Notes under the pieces: model-generated
The model's input: the letters and a program-made list of their open reading frames with translations, nothing else
What the model was told of the DNA's origin: nothing
The model's database searches: none
Assembly (NCBI GenBank): GCA_036732565.1
Contig: DAINCF010000424.1
Location: 1 to 6,377 of the forward strand
Origin: JAIVJN01 sp036732565
Lineage (GTDB): Bacteria > Acidobacteriota > Vicinamibacteria > Vicinamibacterales > UBA2999
DNA length: 6,377 bases
Direction of reading: 5' to 3'
Made by a program: the position numbers and the translations under genes
Part shown: in pieces, positions 1 through 6,377 of the stretch
Layout: each line of letters starts with the position of its first letter
Numbering within the stretch: position 1 is the first letter of the stretch

Positions 1-779
1 CGGGCGATGGACCGCACCGACTCCACCCGCGTGGCGCCAGGAAGCGGCACGAGGTGGGCCGACACGCCGATGAGCCAAGCCAGCGCGATCTCGAACGGCG
101 TCGCGCCATGTCGCGCCGCGAGGCTCGTGAGCGTCGGATCGCCGCTGGCGCGACGACGGCGAGACGACCCGCCGAGCGGACGATAGGCCAGCAGCCGCAG
201 GCCGTGAACGAGACAGTATTCGACCACACCGCTCAGGGCGTGGTCGTCGTGCCAGAGGCTCAGCTCGATCTGGACGGCATCGATCTCGACGATGCGCCGC
301 GCCTCCTCGATCTGACCGACCGTGACGTTGCCGAGACCGATCGCGTCGACGAGCCCCTCGCGTTTCAATGTCGCCAACGCCCGGGCACTGGTCGCGAGCG
401 GTGTCCGCGGGTCGGGCGCATGCAGTTGGTACAGGTGAATGCGATCGACGCCGAGCGCGCGCCGGCTGGCCTCGCAGGCAGCGATCAGATGCTTGGCCCG
501 CCCGTTGGGCGCCCAACGACCGTTCGGCCGCGTGAGCCCACCCTTCGTCGCGACCTGCACCCGCGATCGGTCCCCCTTCCACGTCGCCAGCGCGCGTGCG
601 ATGAGCCGTTCGTTGTGGCCCCGTTCCGAGTCGTCCCAACAGTAGGCGTCGGCGGTGTCGAGCAGCGTCACGCCCGCGTCGAACGCCGCGTGCAGTACCG
701 CGATGCCGCTCGCCTCGTCCCGATCGCGTTCGGTCGAGAGGCGCATGCACCCCAGGCCGATGCGTGGAGACGCGCTCAT
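1..779 (-). CDS. Aldo/keto reductase, C-terminus cut by window edge
   Basis: Reading leftwards from an ATG at 779, a frame stays open to the edge and gives 259 residues starting MSASPRIGLGCMRLS. This is an NAD(P)H-dependent aldo/keto reductase, a cytoplasmic TIM-barrel oxidoreductase acting on carbonyl groups of sugars, aldehydes or related compounds. The family's catalytic tetrad is visible: Asp41 and Tyr46 in LLDTADAY, Lys79 in VATKGG, and His120 in LYQLHAPD. Near residue 245 the motif PLPGATR matches the nucleotide-binding segment late in the barrel, so only a few tens of residues should be missing (family about 280-330). The start is placed by the N-terminal beta-hairpin and GLGCMRL motif; there is no strong ribosome binding site. 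The gene begins 16 bases after the regulator's stop, so the two are probably co-transcribed, and the reductase may act on a compound linked to the regulator's ligand (inference). The substrate is unknown; the family call is firm. Confidence 0.93.
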   Translation of the reverse strand, partial: MSASPRIGLGCMRLSTERDRDEASGIAVLHAAFDAGVTLLDTADAYCWDDSERGHNERLIARALATWKGDRSRVQVATKGGLTRPNGRWAPNGRAKHLIAACEASRRALGVDRIHLYQLHAPDPRTPLATSARALATLKREGLVDAIGLGNVTVGQIEEARRIVEIDAVQIELSLWHDDHALSGVVEYCLVHGLRLLAYRPLGGSSRRRRASGDPTLTSLAARHGATPFEIALAWLIGVSAHLVPLPGATRVESVRSIA

Positions 780-795
780 CGAGCGCGATCTTAGG

Positions 796-1725
796 TCACT
801 TCGACGCGCGCTTGGCGGCGCGCGCGGGCCTGGCGCGGCGCGATGCCGGGAGCTGATCGTCCTGGTACCACCGGAAGCCGGCGCGCTGCTCGGCGTTGGC
901 GGCCTTGAGCAGCTGGATGGTCCGGGTCTTTCGGGTCGCGGCGCAGGCGACGAGCAGCAGGTTCAACCAGGCCATGGGCGCCACGTACGACACGCCGTAC
1001 AACGTGCCTTCCACGGGCGTGACGAAGTACTCCTGCGCGAAGCGGGCGATCGGCGACAGATGCGTGTCGGTGACCGCCACGCAGTAGGCGCCGCGCGTGC
1101 GTGCCTGTCGCAGCCCCTCGACCGTCTGTCGCAGCCCTCGCCGGAACGTGATGGCGATGACGAGGTCGGCCTTGCCCAACCCGCTGATGCCATGCACGAC
1201 CTCACCAGGTCTCGTGCACGCCGTCGCCGGAAGGTCGATGACGGCCAGGTTGTATTGCAGGAACCGCACCAGCACCGACGCGAGATCGCCGCCGAGCAGC
1301 ACGATGCGCCGCGCGGTATAGAGGCGCTCCGCGACGGCCTCGATGCGAGCGCTGTCGAGCGCTTGCCGAAACGCCGTGAGGTTGTTGGCGTCGAGCGTGA
1401 GCGACGCTTGCAGATGCGCGGCGACGCTGGAATCGGTCGGCAGGGCGGGCTGCATCGTATCGAGTTGCGTCGCCTGCACCAGCGCCAGCTCGTGCAGGTA
1501 GCGCCTGAAGTCGGCGTAGCCGTCGAAGCCCATGTCGCGAATCGCGCGCAACACGGCCATCGCATCGGCGCCAACCGCCTCGGCGAGCTTGCGCACGCTC
1601 AACAGCACGTAGTCGCGGGGGCGCTCCAGGATGGGGGCGATCAGTTCACGTCGCTTGGGATTCAGGCCGCGTGTGAGCTCTGACGGCAGCTTGGGCGTGC
1701 TGAGCCCGTCGTGGGTCACCGGCAT
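796..1725 (-). CDS. RpiR-family transcriptional regulator (HTH + SIS domain)
   Basis: This is a 309-residue DNA-binding regulator. Residues about 13-77 form the RpiR-type N-terminal helix-turn-helix (LSVRKLAEAVGADAMAVLRA at 42-61, then IRDMGFDGYADFRRYL). Residues about 125-260 form a SIS sugar-isomerase-type domain, with VLLGGDLASVL at 142-152, DLVIAITFRRGLRQTVEG at 187-204 and GAYCVAVTDTHLSPIARFA after it. SIS domains of this family usually bind phosphosugars. Here the common Ser-x-Ser-Gly phosphate loop reads TFRRG, so the ligand may be atypical. The C-terminus is a basic Arg/Ala/Lys tail. I chose the ATG at 1725 (MPVTHDG); a GTG at 1758 would add MLVAIVIRLHR, an unlikely hydrophobic leader, and neither start has a clear ribosome binding site. 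The gene is divergent from the TonB receptor and followed closely by the aldo/keto reductase. It probably controls one or both directions through the intergenic palindrome (inference). Confidence 0.9.
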   Translation of the reverse strand: MPVTHDGLSTPKLPSELTRGLNPKRRELIAPILERPRDYVLLSVRKLAEAVGADAMAVLRAIRDMGFDGYADFRRYLHELALVQATQLDTMQPALPTDSSVAAHLQASLTLDANNLTAFRQALDSARIEAVAERLYTARRIVLLGGDLASVLVRFLQYNLAVIDLPATACTRPGEVVHGISGLGKADLVIAITFRRGLRQTVEGLRQARTRGAYCVAVTDTHLSPIARFAQEYFVTPVEGTLYGVSYVAPMAWLNLLLVACAATRKTRTIQLLKAANAEQRAGFRWYQDDQLPASRRARPARAAKRASK

Positions 1726-1743
1726 GCGATGCAAACGTATCAC
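1726..1743. promoter_or_regulatory. Possible second operator (imperfect palindrome at the RpiR start)
   Basis: The bases GCGATGCAAACGTATCAC directly adjoin the regulator's ATG. They form a weak palindrome (GnGATnCnnnnGnATCnC). The right half, GTATCAC at 1737-1743, is identical to the right half of the stronger palindrome at 1822-1828. A regulator bound here would block expression of its own gene. The match is short and the functional reading is inference. Confidence 0.35.
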
Positions 1744-1770
1744 AATGGCAACGAGCACGCACGGATTCGA

Positions 1771-1798
1771 TTGACGACCCGAGAGAAGCTGGTATGAT
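1771..1798 (+). promoter_or_regulatory. Predicted sigma70-type promoter for the TonB receptor gene
   Basis: A -35 box TTGACG (1771-1776) is followed by a 16-base spacer and a -10 box TATGAT (1793-1798). TG at 1790-1791 completes an extended -10 (TGGTATGAT). Transcription would start near 1805, leaving a leader of roughly 78 bases before the receptor's ATG. This is the best promoter-like match in the intergenic region and has the right orientation. It is predicted by eye against the E. coli-type consensus. Confidence 0.6.
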
Positions 1799-1812
1799 CG
1801 GCCCTCTTTGGT

Positions 1813-1828
1813 GTGACATTTGTATCAC
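1813..1828. promoter_or_regulatory. Candidate operator palindrome downstream of the receptor promoter
   Basis: GTGACATTTGTATCAC is an imperfect inverted repeat of the form GTGAnAnnnnTnTCAC. It lies about +9 to +24 from the predicted start, where a bound protein would block the polymerase. The adjacent divergent RpiR gene is the obvious candidate binder. A Crp/Fnr-type site is less likely because the TGTGA and TCAC arms are separated by 8 bases rather than 6. The palindrome is seen; its use by RpiR is inferred. Confidence 0.45.
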
Positions 1829-1870
1829 TCGCGCCACGTGCCGGGCACGGACGCGAGCGGTTCGGGAGGC

Positions 1871-1878
1871 AGGGAGGG
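1871..1878 (+). promoter_or_regulatory. Ribosome binding site of the TonB receptor gene
   Basis: AGGGAGGG lies 4 bases before the ATG at 1883, giving a near-consensus Shine-Dalgarno match. It decides the start: the open frame extends upstream to an ATG at 1820, but that start would overlap the candidate operator and place 21 non-hydrophobic residues before the signal peptide. Confidence 0.65.
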
Positions 1879-1882
1879 CTGC

Positions 1883-4585
1883 ATGACCAGGCAGATTGGC
1901 TTCCTTCGTCACCTCGCGCTTCTCCTGGCGATCGCCGGCGGGCTCGCGCCACGGCCGGCGGCGAGCCAGACCATCACCGCCACGCTGCAGGGGGTGGTGC
2001 GGGATACGAGTCAGGCGGTGCTGCCCGGCGCCACCGTCACGCTGCGCGAACCCGACACCGGCCTGGTGCGCTCGATCGTCACGGACGCGGCCGGCCGGTA
2101 TGTCCTCTCGCACGTGCCTGTGGGCACTTACGACCTGACGATCGAGCTGGCAGGATTCAAGACCCTGCAGCGCGAGCGCGTCCGTTTCGAGATTGGACAG
2201 GAGATCACCATCGACGTGGCGCTCGAGGTCGGCGGCGTCGCCGAGACGATTACCGTCCGCGAACAAGCGCCGCTCGTCGAAATGACGAAGACGTCTGTCG
2301 GTCAGATCATCAGTCGCGAGGAGATCGACGGCTTACCGCTCACGGGTCGTCAGGCGGCCTCGCTCGCACTGTTGGCGCCTGGCGTGATCCAACGCGGGAC
2401 GTCGACCGAGGAGCCGGTTGGCGGCGGGGGCCAGCCCCGTGGCAGCGGCGAGACGCTCGTCGACGGCGTCAGCACCGAGTTGATGGCGACCAATGCCTTC
2501 CGATCGAGCATCCCGCCGGATGCCATCCAGGAGTTCCAGGTCATCACCAACCAGTATCAAGCGGAGTTCGGCAACGCCAGCGGCGTGATCCTCAATACGA
2601 TTACGCGCTCGGGGACCAACACGCTGCACGGGCGCGTCTACTACTTTCATCGCGATGAAGGCCTCGACGCGCGCCAGCCGTTCTCGACGACCAAGGCGAC
2701 GTTCGAGCAGAAGCAGCCCGGAGGCTGGCTCGGGGGGCCCATCGTCGCCGATCGGACGCACTACTTCGCGTCGTACGAGGGGACGCGCCGCCAGCAGATC
2801 GCTACAGTGACGTCGCCGGTTGCGCCAGGCGACGTCGAGCAGCCCTTTCGGAACAATCAGCTCCTCGCCAAGCTCACGCACCAGGTGAACGCCAGCAACC
2901 GAATCAACGCCCGATTCAGCCTCGACCGTCCGGAGCAGGAGAACGTCGGCGTTGGTGGATTCGCGCTCGAGGAAGTCGGCCTCCATCGGAGGGTCGAGGA
3001 TCTCGCCTACGTCGGCGATCTCACGACCATCCTGTCTGGCGGCGCGCTCAACGAGGTGCGCGTGCAGCTCTCGGACTCGAACAACGAGTTGCTCACCAGG
3101 AACCCGGACGCGTTCACGATCATGAGGCCGTCCTCGACGTCCGGGAAGGTGGTCAACGCGCCGCAAGCGTTTCCGGAGCGCCGCATCCAGGTCGTCGACA
3201 ACTTCTCCTACGAACGCGGCGGGCATCGGATGAAGGTGGGCGTCGACGTCAATCGCGTCGAGCTCGGTGAGGGCTACGTCTACAACAACAACCCCGGCAC
3301 GTTTCAGTTCTCGACCGACCGGCCCTTCGATGCCAACGACCTCACGACGTATCCGACGTCGTTCGTCCGGAGCGAAGGCGACCCGAGATTCCGTATGGTG
3401 TCTACGGGTGTGGCCGCGTTCGCCCAGGACACCTGGCGCCTGCCGCGCGACATCACGCTCAACCTCGGTCTGCGCTACGACGCGTGGGACGTCACGGGGC
3501 TCGATCTGCAGAAATCGAGCCTTGCGCCGCGGTTGGCGGTGGCGTGGGATCCATTCGGCACCAATCGGACCGTCATCAGGGCGGGATGGGGCACGTTCTA
3601 CAACAACGTGCTGACCAACGTGACTTTGTTCACGACCTTTCTTTCGAGTCAGAGCTCGATTGCGATTGTGAACCCCGGCTATCCCGATCCGTTCACGCGC
3701 GGAACATCCGCAGCGCTGCCACCGCCCAGCACCTACATCGCGCAGCCAGATCAGCCTCTCCCGCGCGCCTACCAAACGACGGTCGGCGTCCAGCGCGAGA
3801 TTGCCGCGGGATGGTCGGTCGGCGCGGACTACGTCAACTCTCGCGGCCGGGAGCTGATTCGGCTGGTGGATACCAATCCCGTGACGCCGCCGACCTTCAC
3901 GCGTCCGGATCCCACGCGGGGCTTCGTGCGACTCCTCGAGTCCTCGGGCTTCAGCAACTATCACGGGCTTCTCGTCAACGCGAAGGGCCGTCTCAGCAAC
4001 CGCGCCCTCGTCCACGTGGCCTACACGTTGTCCACCGCCAAGTCGACGACCGACGCCGAGAACGCCGTCTATCAGCAGAGCGATTTCAACATCGACGATT
4101 CGTACGGCTACGGCAACTTCGATCAGCGGCATCGCGCCGTGGTCGGCGCGTCGATCACGCTGCCGTGGCAGGTGCAGCTCGCTGGCGTGCTGACCGCGCG
4201 GTCGGGCGTGCCGTTCAACATCACGACGGGCACCGATAACAACCTGAACACGGTGCTCAGCGATCGCCCGAATCTGGTTCCGGGCGCGCGCGTGGATTCG
4301 TCTGACATGAACAATCGCGCGAGCTTCAGCGATCCCGGTCGCGCCGCGGGCGATCTGCCACGCATGGCCGGTCGCGGACCGTCGAACTGGCAATTGGACG
4401 CGCGCGTCGCCAAACGGTTTCAGCTCGGTCCGACCTCGATCGAGGCGCTGGTGGAGGCCTTCAATGTCACCAATCGCACCAACTTCAACAACATCGTCGG
4501 CAGCCTGGCCTCCAGTGCGTTCGGGCGTCCCAATACGGCGTTCGATGCGCGGCAAGTACAGCTGGGCGTACGCGTCGAGTTCTAG
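1883..4585 (+). CDS. Oar-like TonB-dependent outer-membrane receptor
   Basis: This 900-residue outer-membrane transporter is complete. Residues 1-28 (MTRQIGFLRHLALLLAIAGG, ending PAAS) are a signal peptide, probably cleaved before Gln29. Residues about 32-115 form a carboxypeptidase-regulatory-like beta-sandwich (LQGVVRDTSQAVLPGATVTL; GRYVLSHVPVGTYDLTIELAGF). The plug domain follows at about 119-250, with LPLTGRQAASLALLAPGV, DGVSTELMATNAF, and the NQYQAEFGNASG / ITRSGTNTLHG motifs at its end. The rest is a beta-barrel with alternating aromatic strands, and the protein ends in VQLGVRVEF with the terminal Phe typical of barrel assembly. The architecture matches the Oar-type receptors that are abundant in Acidobacteriota; many of those are nearer 1000-1200 residues, so this one is short. 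There is no SusD-type partner in view. The substrate is unknown: peptides would fit the downstream protease, and glycans are the alternative. Its end overlaps the next gene by 41 bases, suggesting coupled translation. Confidence 0.93.
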   Translation: MTRQIGFLRHLALLLAIAGGLAPRPAASQTITATLQGVVRDTSQAVLPGATVTLREPDTGLVRSIVTDAAGRYVLSHVPVGTYDLTIELAGFKTLQRERVRFEIGQEITIDVALEVGGVAETITVREQAPLVEMTKTSVGQIISREEIDGLPLTGRQAASLALLAPGVIQRGTSTEEPVGGGGQPRGSGETLVDGVSTELMATNAFRSSIPPDAIQEFQVITNQYQAEFGNASGVILNTITRSGTNTLHGRVYYFHRDEGLDARQPFSTTKATFEQKQPGGWLGGPIVADRTHYFASYEGTRRQQIATVTSPVAPGDVEQPFRNNQLLAKLTHQVNASNRINARFSLDRPEQENVGVGGFALEEVGLHRRVEDLAYVGDLTTILSGGALNEVRVQLSDSNNELLTRNPDAFTIMRPSSTSGKVVNAPQAFPERRIQVVDNFSYERGGHRMKVGVDVNRVELGEGYVYNNNPGTFQFSTDRPFDANDLTTYPTSFVRSEGDPRFRMVSTGVAAFAQDTWRLPRDITLNLGLRYDAWDVTGLDLQKSSLAPRLAVAWDPFGTNRTVIRAGWGTFYNNVLTNVTLFTTFLSSQSSIAIVNPGYPDPFTRGTSAALPPPSTYIAQPDQPLPRAYQTTVGVQREIAAGWSVGADYVNSRGRELIRLVDTNPVTPPTFTRPDPTRGFVRLLESSGFSNYHGLLVNAKGRLSNRALVHVAYTLSTAKSTTDAENAVYQQSDFNIDDSYGYGNFDQRHRAVVGASITLPWQVQLAGVLTARSGVPFNITTGTDNNLNTVLSDRPNLVPGARVDSSDMNNRASFSDPGRAAGDLPRMAGRGPSNWQLDARVAKRFQLGPTSIEALVEAFNVTNRTNFNNIVGSLASSAFGRPNTAFDARQVQLGVRVEF

Positions 4586-6377
4586 ACGGGCGCTCCTCAC
4601 CCTGGTCGCGATAGGCGGGGCGCTGTGTCTCGTCGTGTCGGCTCGGGCCGACGGTGACGGCACGCGCTTGCTGCGCCGGCCCACCGTGAGCCGCGAGCAC
4701 GTCGCGTTCGCCTACGCGAGCGATCTGTGGGTGGTGCCCCGGAGCGGCGGCCAGGCGCGTCGTCTCACGTCCACACCCGACGTGGAAACCAATCCTCGCT
4801 TTTCTCCTGACGGCACGCAGATCGCGTTCACGGCCACCCTGCGCGGCAACACCGATGTGTTCGTCATGTCCACGACGGGCGGCGAGTCGAAGCGCTTGAC
4901 GTTTCATCCCGGCGTCGATAGCGTGCGCGGCTGGAGCCCGGACGGACGTCGCGTGATTTTTGCGTCGACGCGCGGCACGCTGCCGACGCCGAACACCGCC
5001 TCGTACTTCCGCCTCTGGTCGATCGCCGGCGACGGTGGGTCGGCGGCGCCGGGCACGGGAGGTGTGCCGGATCCGTTGCCGATGCCGCGTGCCTTTACGG
5101 CGAGCCATTCACCCGATGGCAGGCGCATCGCCTACGAAGAGATCGCGGTCGCGATGTTCGCCGAGTGGGCCGAGAATCAGAGCAGCCAGTGGCGGCGCTA
5201 CCGCGGCGGTCGCACGCATCCGATTCGACTGATGAACCTCTCCGATTACGCGACGGAGACGCTGCCGTGGACCGACAGCAACGACAGCCATCCGATGTGG
5301 ATTGGCAACACGGTGTTCTTCCTGTCGGATCGCCAGGGCACGACGAACCTGTTCGGCTATCGTGTGGACACCAAGCAACTCACACAGCTCACGACCCACG
5401 ACGATTTCGACATCATGAGCGCCTCGGCCAACGGCGATGGCATTGTCTACGAGCAGGCCGGCTACGTGCACCTGGTCGATGCGGCGAGCGGCAAGGGGCG
5501 GCGTCTGTCGATCGACGTGACCGGCGATCTGCCGTGGGCGCGGCCGCAGTTCAAGAAGATCGCGAGCACGATCCGCAGCGCGGTGCTGTCGCCGACCGGC
5601 GTGCGTGCCGCGTTGGAGGCCCGCGGCGAGATCGTCACCGTGCCGGCGGAGAAGGGCAGCCCTCGCAACCTGACGCAGAGCGCGGGCGCCCACGATCGCA
5701 GTCCGGTCTGGTCGCCTGACGGCACGCAGATCGCGTGGCTCTCCGACACGAGCGGCGAGTATCAACTGATGATTGGCGAGCAGACCGGCGGCACCAAGCC
5801 GCGCGCGATTGCCCTGCCGTCGAAGGCGTTCTTCTCGGCGCCGGTGTGGTCGCCAGACGGCACGCGCCTGCTGCTCACCGACAACCATCTGCATCTGTGG
5901 GTGCTCGAGGTCGCGAGCGGACAAACCACCACCATCGACACGGACACGTACGACGACCCAGGCCGAGGATTCGATGCCGCCTGGTCGCCCGACTCGCAAT
6001 GGGTCGCGTACTCGAAGAGCCTCGACAGCCACCTCCGGGCGATTTGTCTCTACTCGCTTGCCGACCGAAAGTCGCACCAACTCACCGATGGCCTGTCGGA
6101 TGCCACGGCCCCGGCGTTCGACGCCAGCGGCAAGTATCTCTATTTTCTGGCCAGCACGAACTACGCCCTTAGAGTTGGCTGGTTGGACATGAGCTCGGTG
6201 GAGCGGCCGGTGACCCGCGCGATCTACCTGGCTGTGCTCAGCGCGAGTGAGCCCTCGCCGCTGCTGCCGGAAACCGGGGACGAAGTAGTCCCAGCGTCCA
6301 AGCCCGCGCCGGAAGCCACGCCAGCGCCCGAGTCGAAACCCGCCGCGCGACCTGCCGTCCGCATCGACCTCGATCGG
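4545..6377 (+). CDS. Tricorn-protease homologue, N-terminal propeller part (cut by right edge)
   Basis: From an ATG at 4545 the frame is open for 611 codons to the window edge. Residues 1-35 look like a signal peptide (Arg14-Arg15, hydrophobic LLTLVAIGGALCLVVS, cleavage after ARA). Mature sequence begins RLLRRPTVSREHVAFAYASD and LWVVPRSGGQARRLT, the usual opening of tricorn propellers. PD40/WD40-like blades follow, with SPDG-type motifs near residues 86, 130, 188, 390, 435 and 480. A Pro/Ala/Glu-rich linker at about 584-605 leads into PAVRIDLDR, which in this family precedes the PDZ and S41 serine-protease parts. Those parts and all catalytic residues are outside the window, so activity cannot be judged; family members are usually about 1050-1100 residues. 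The likely role is degradation of peptides in the periplasm or outside the cell. The start lies inside the receptor gene, in another frame. A GTG at 4515 is the alternative, and no start after the overlap keeps the signal peptide's basic N-region. A TolB-like propeller protein without protease is less likely. Confidence 0.87.
   Translation, partial: MRGKYSWAYASSSRRALLTLVAIGGALCLVVSARADGDGTRLLRRPTVSREHVAFAYASDLWVVPRSGGQARRLTSTPDVETNPRFSPDGTQIAFTATLRGNTDVFVMSTTGGESKRLTFHPGVDSVRGWSPDGRRVIFASTRGTLPTPNTASYFRLWSIAGDGGSAAPGTGGVPDPLPMPRAFTASHSPDGRRIAYEEIAVAMFAEWAENQSSQWRRYRGGRTHPIRLMNLSDYATETLPWTDSNDSHPMWIGNTVFFLSDRQGTTNLFGYRVDTKQLTQLTTHDDFDIMSASANGDGIVYEQAGYVHLVDAASGKGRRLSIDVTGDLPWARPQFKKIASTIRSAVLSPTGVRAALEARGEIVTVPAEKGSPRNLTQSAGAHDRSPVWSPDGTQIAWLSDTSGEYQLMIGEQTGGTKPRAIALPSKAFFSAPVWSPDGTRLLLTDNHLHLWVLEVASGQTTTIDTDTYDDPGRGFDAAWSPDSQWVAYSKSLDSHLRAICLYSLADRKSHQLTDGLSDATAPAFDASGKYLYFLASTNYALRVGWLDMSSVERPVTRAIYLAVLSASEPSPLLPETGDEVVPASKPAPEATPAPESKPAARPAVRIDLDR

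Noticed and set aside
54..794. Long plus-strand open frame opposite the aldo/keto reductase.
   Set aside because: Same codon-register antisense effect. The minus strand carries the full catalytic tetrad, while this product is low-complexity and Arg-rich.
655..1683. A 342-codon plus-strand open frame opposite the RpiR gene.
   Set aside because: Also in antisense codon register with a well-supported gene; no recognisable motifs.
1812..1829. Resemblance of the TGTGA...TCAC palindrome to a Crp/Fnr site.
   Set aside because: The arms are separated by 8 bases instead of the 6 expected for TGTGA-N6-TCACA, so a Crp-type dimer site is a poor fit.
2333..4684. A 783-codon open frame on the minus strand opposite the TonB receptor gene.
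   Set aside because: It is in exact codon register with the receptor, so antisense stops arise only where the receptor uses TTA, CTA or TCA, codons rare in GC-rich genes; it ends exactly at one such TTA (2333-2335). Its product is Arg-rich and shows no domain, whereas the plus strand gives a full receptor.
4806..5736. An exact 22-base direct repeat at 4806-4827 and 5715-5736.
   Set aside because: It encodes the repeated PDGTQIA blade motif of the propeller, so it reflects protein repeat structure with shared codon choice rather than a mobile element or recombination site.
5109..6080. A 323-codon minus-strand open frame opposite the tricorn homologue.
   Set aside because: Antisense codon register again; the composition is typical of a shadow frame, and the plus strand shows repeated SPDG blades.

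Overview
The window is GC-rich DNA and almost fully coding. It holds four protein genes in two divergent pairs around one intergenic region (about 1726-1882). The protein types suggest a free-living Acidobacteriota-like bacterium, perhaps of the Vicinamibacteria type. The evidence is an Oar-like TonB-dependent receptor with an N-terminal carboxypeptidase-regulatory-like domain, next to a secreted tricorn-protease homologue. This placement is inferred from protein style only; there is no rRNA or other marker in the window.

Left, minus strand: an RpiR-family transcriptional regulator (796-1725) is followed after 16 bases by an aldo/keto reductase (779 down to 1, cut by the left edge). They probably form one transcription unit.

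Centre: the divergent intergenic region carries a good sigma70-type promoter facing right (TTGACG, 16-base spacer, TATGAT with an extended -10 TG). A 16-base imperfect palindrome, GTGACATTTGTATCAC, lies just downstream of the predicted transcription start. Its GTATCAC half is repeated 85 bases away, beside the regulator's start codon. This arrangement would suit an operator pair for the neighbouring RpiR protein, but that assignment is an inference.

Right, plus strand: a complete 900-residue TonB-dependent outer-membrane receptor (1883-4585) overlaps by 41 bases the start of a tricorn-like protease gene (4545 to the right edge). The visible part of the protease is a signal peptide, a beta-propeller region with several SPDG repeats and a Pro/Ala-rich linker. 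Its PDZ and S41 protease domains would lie beyond the window.

Together these look like a regulated nutrient-scavenging locus: outer-membrane uptake coupled to extracytoplasmic peptide breakdown, with a SIS-domain regulator and an oxidoreductase on the other strand. The substrate cannot be read from the sequence. No RNA genes, CRISPR arrays, insertion sequences or convincing terminators were seen.
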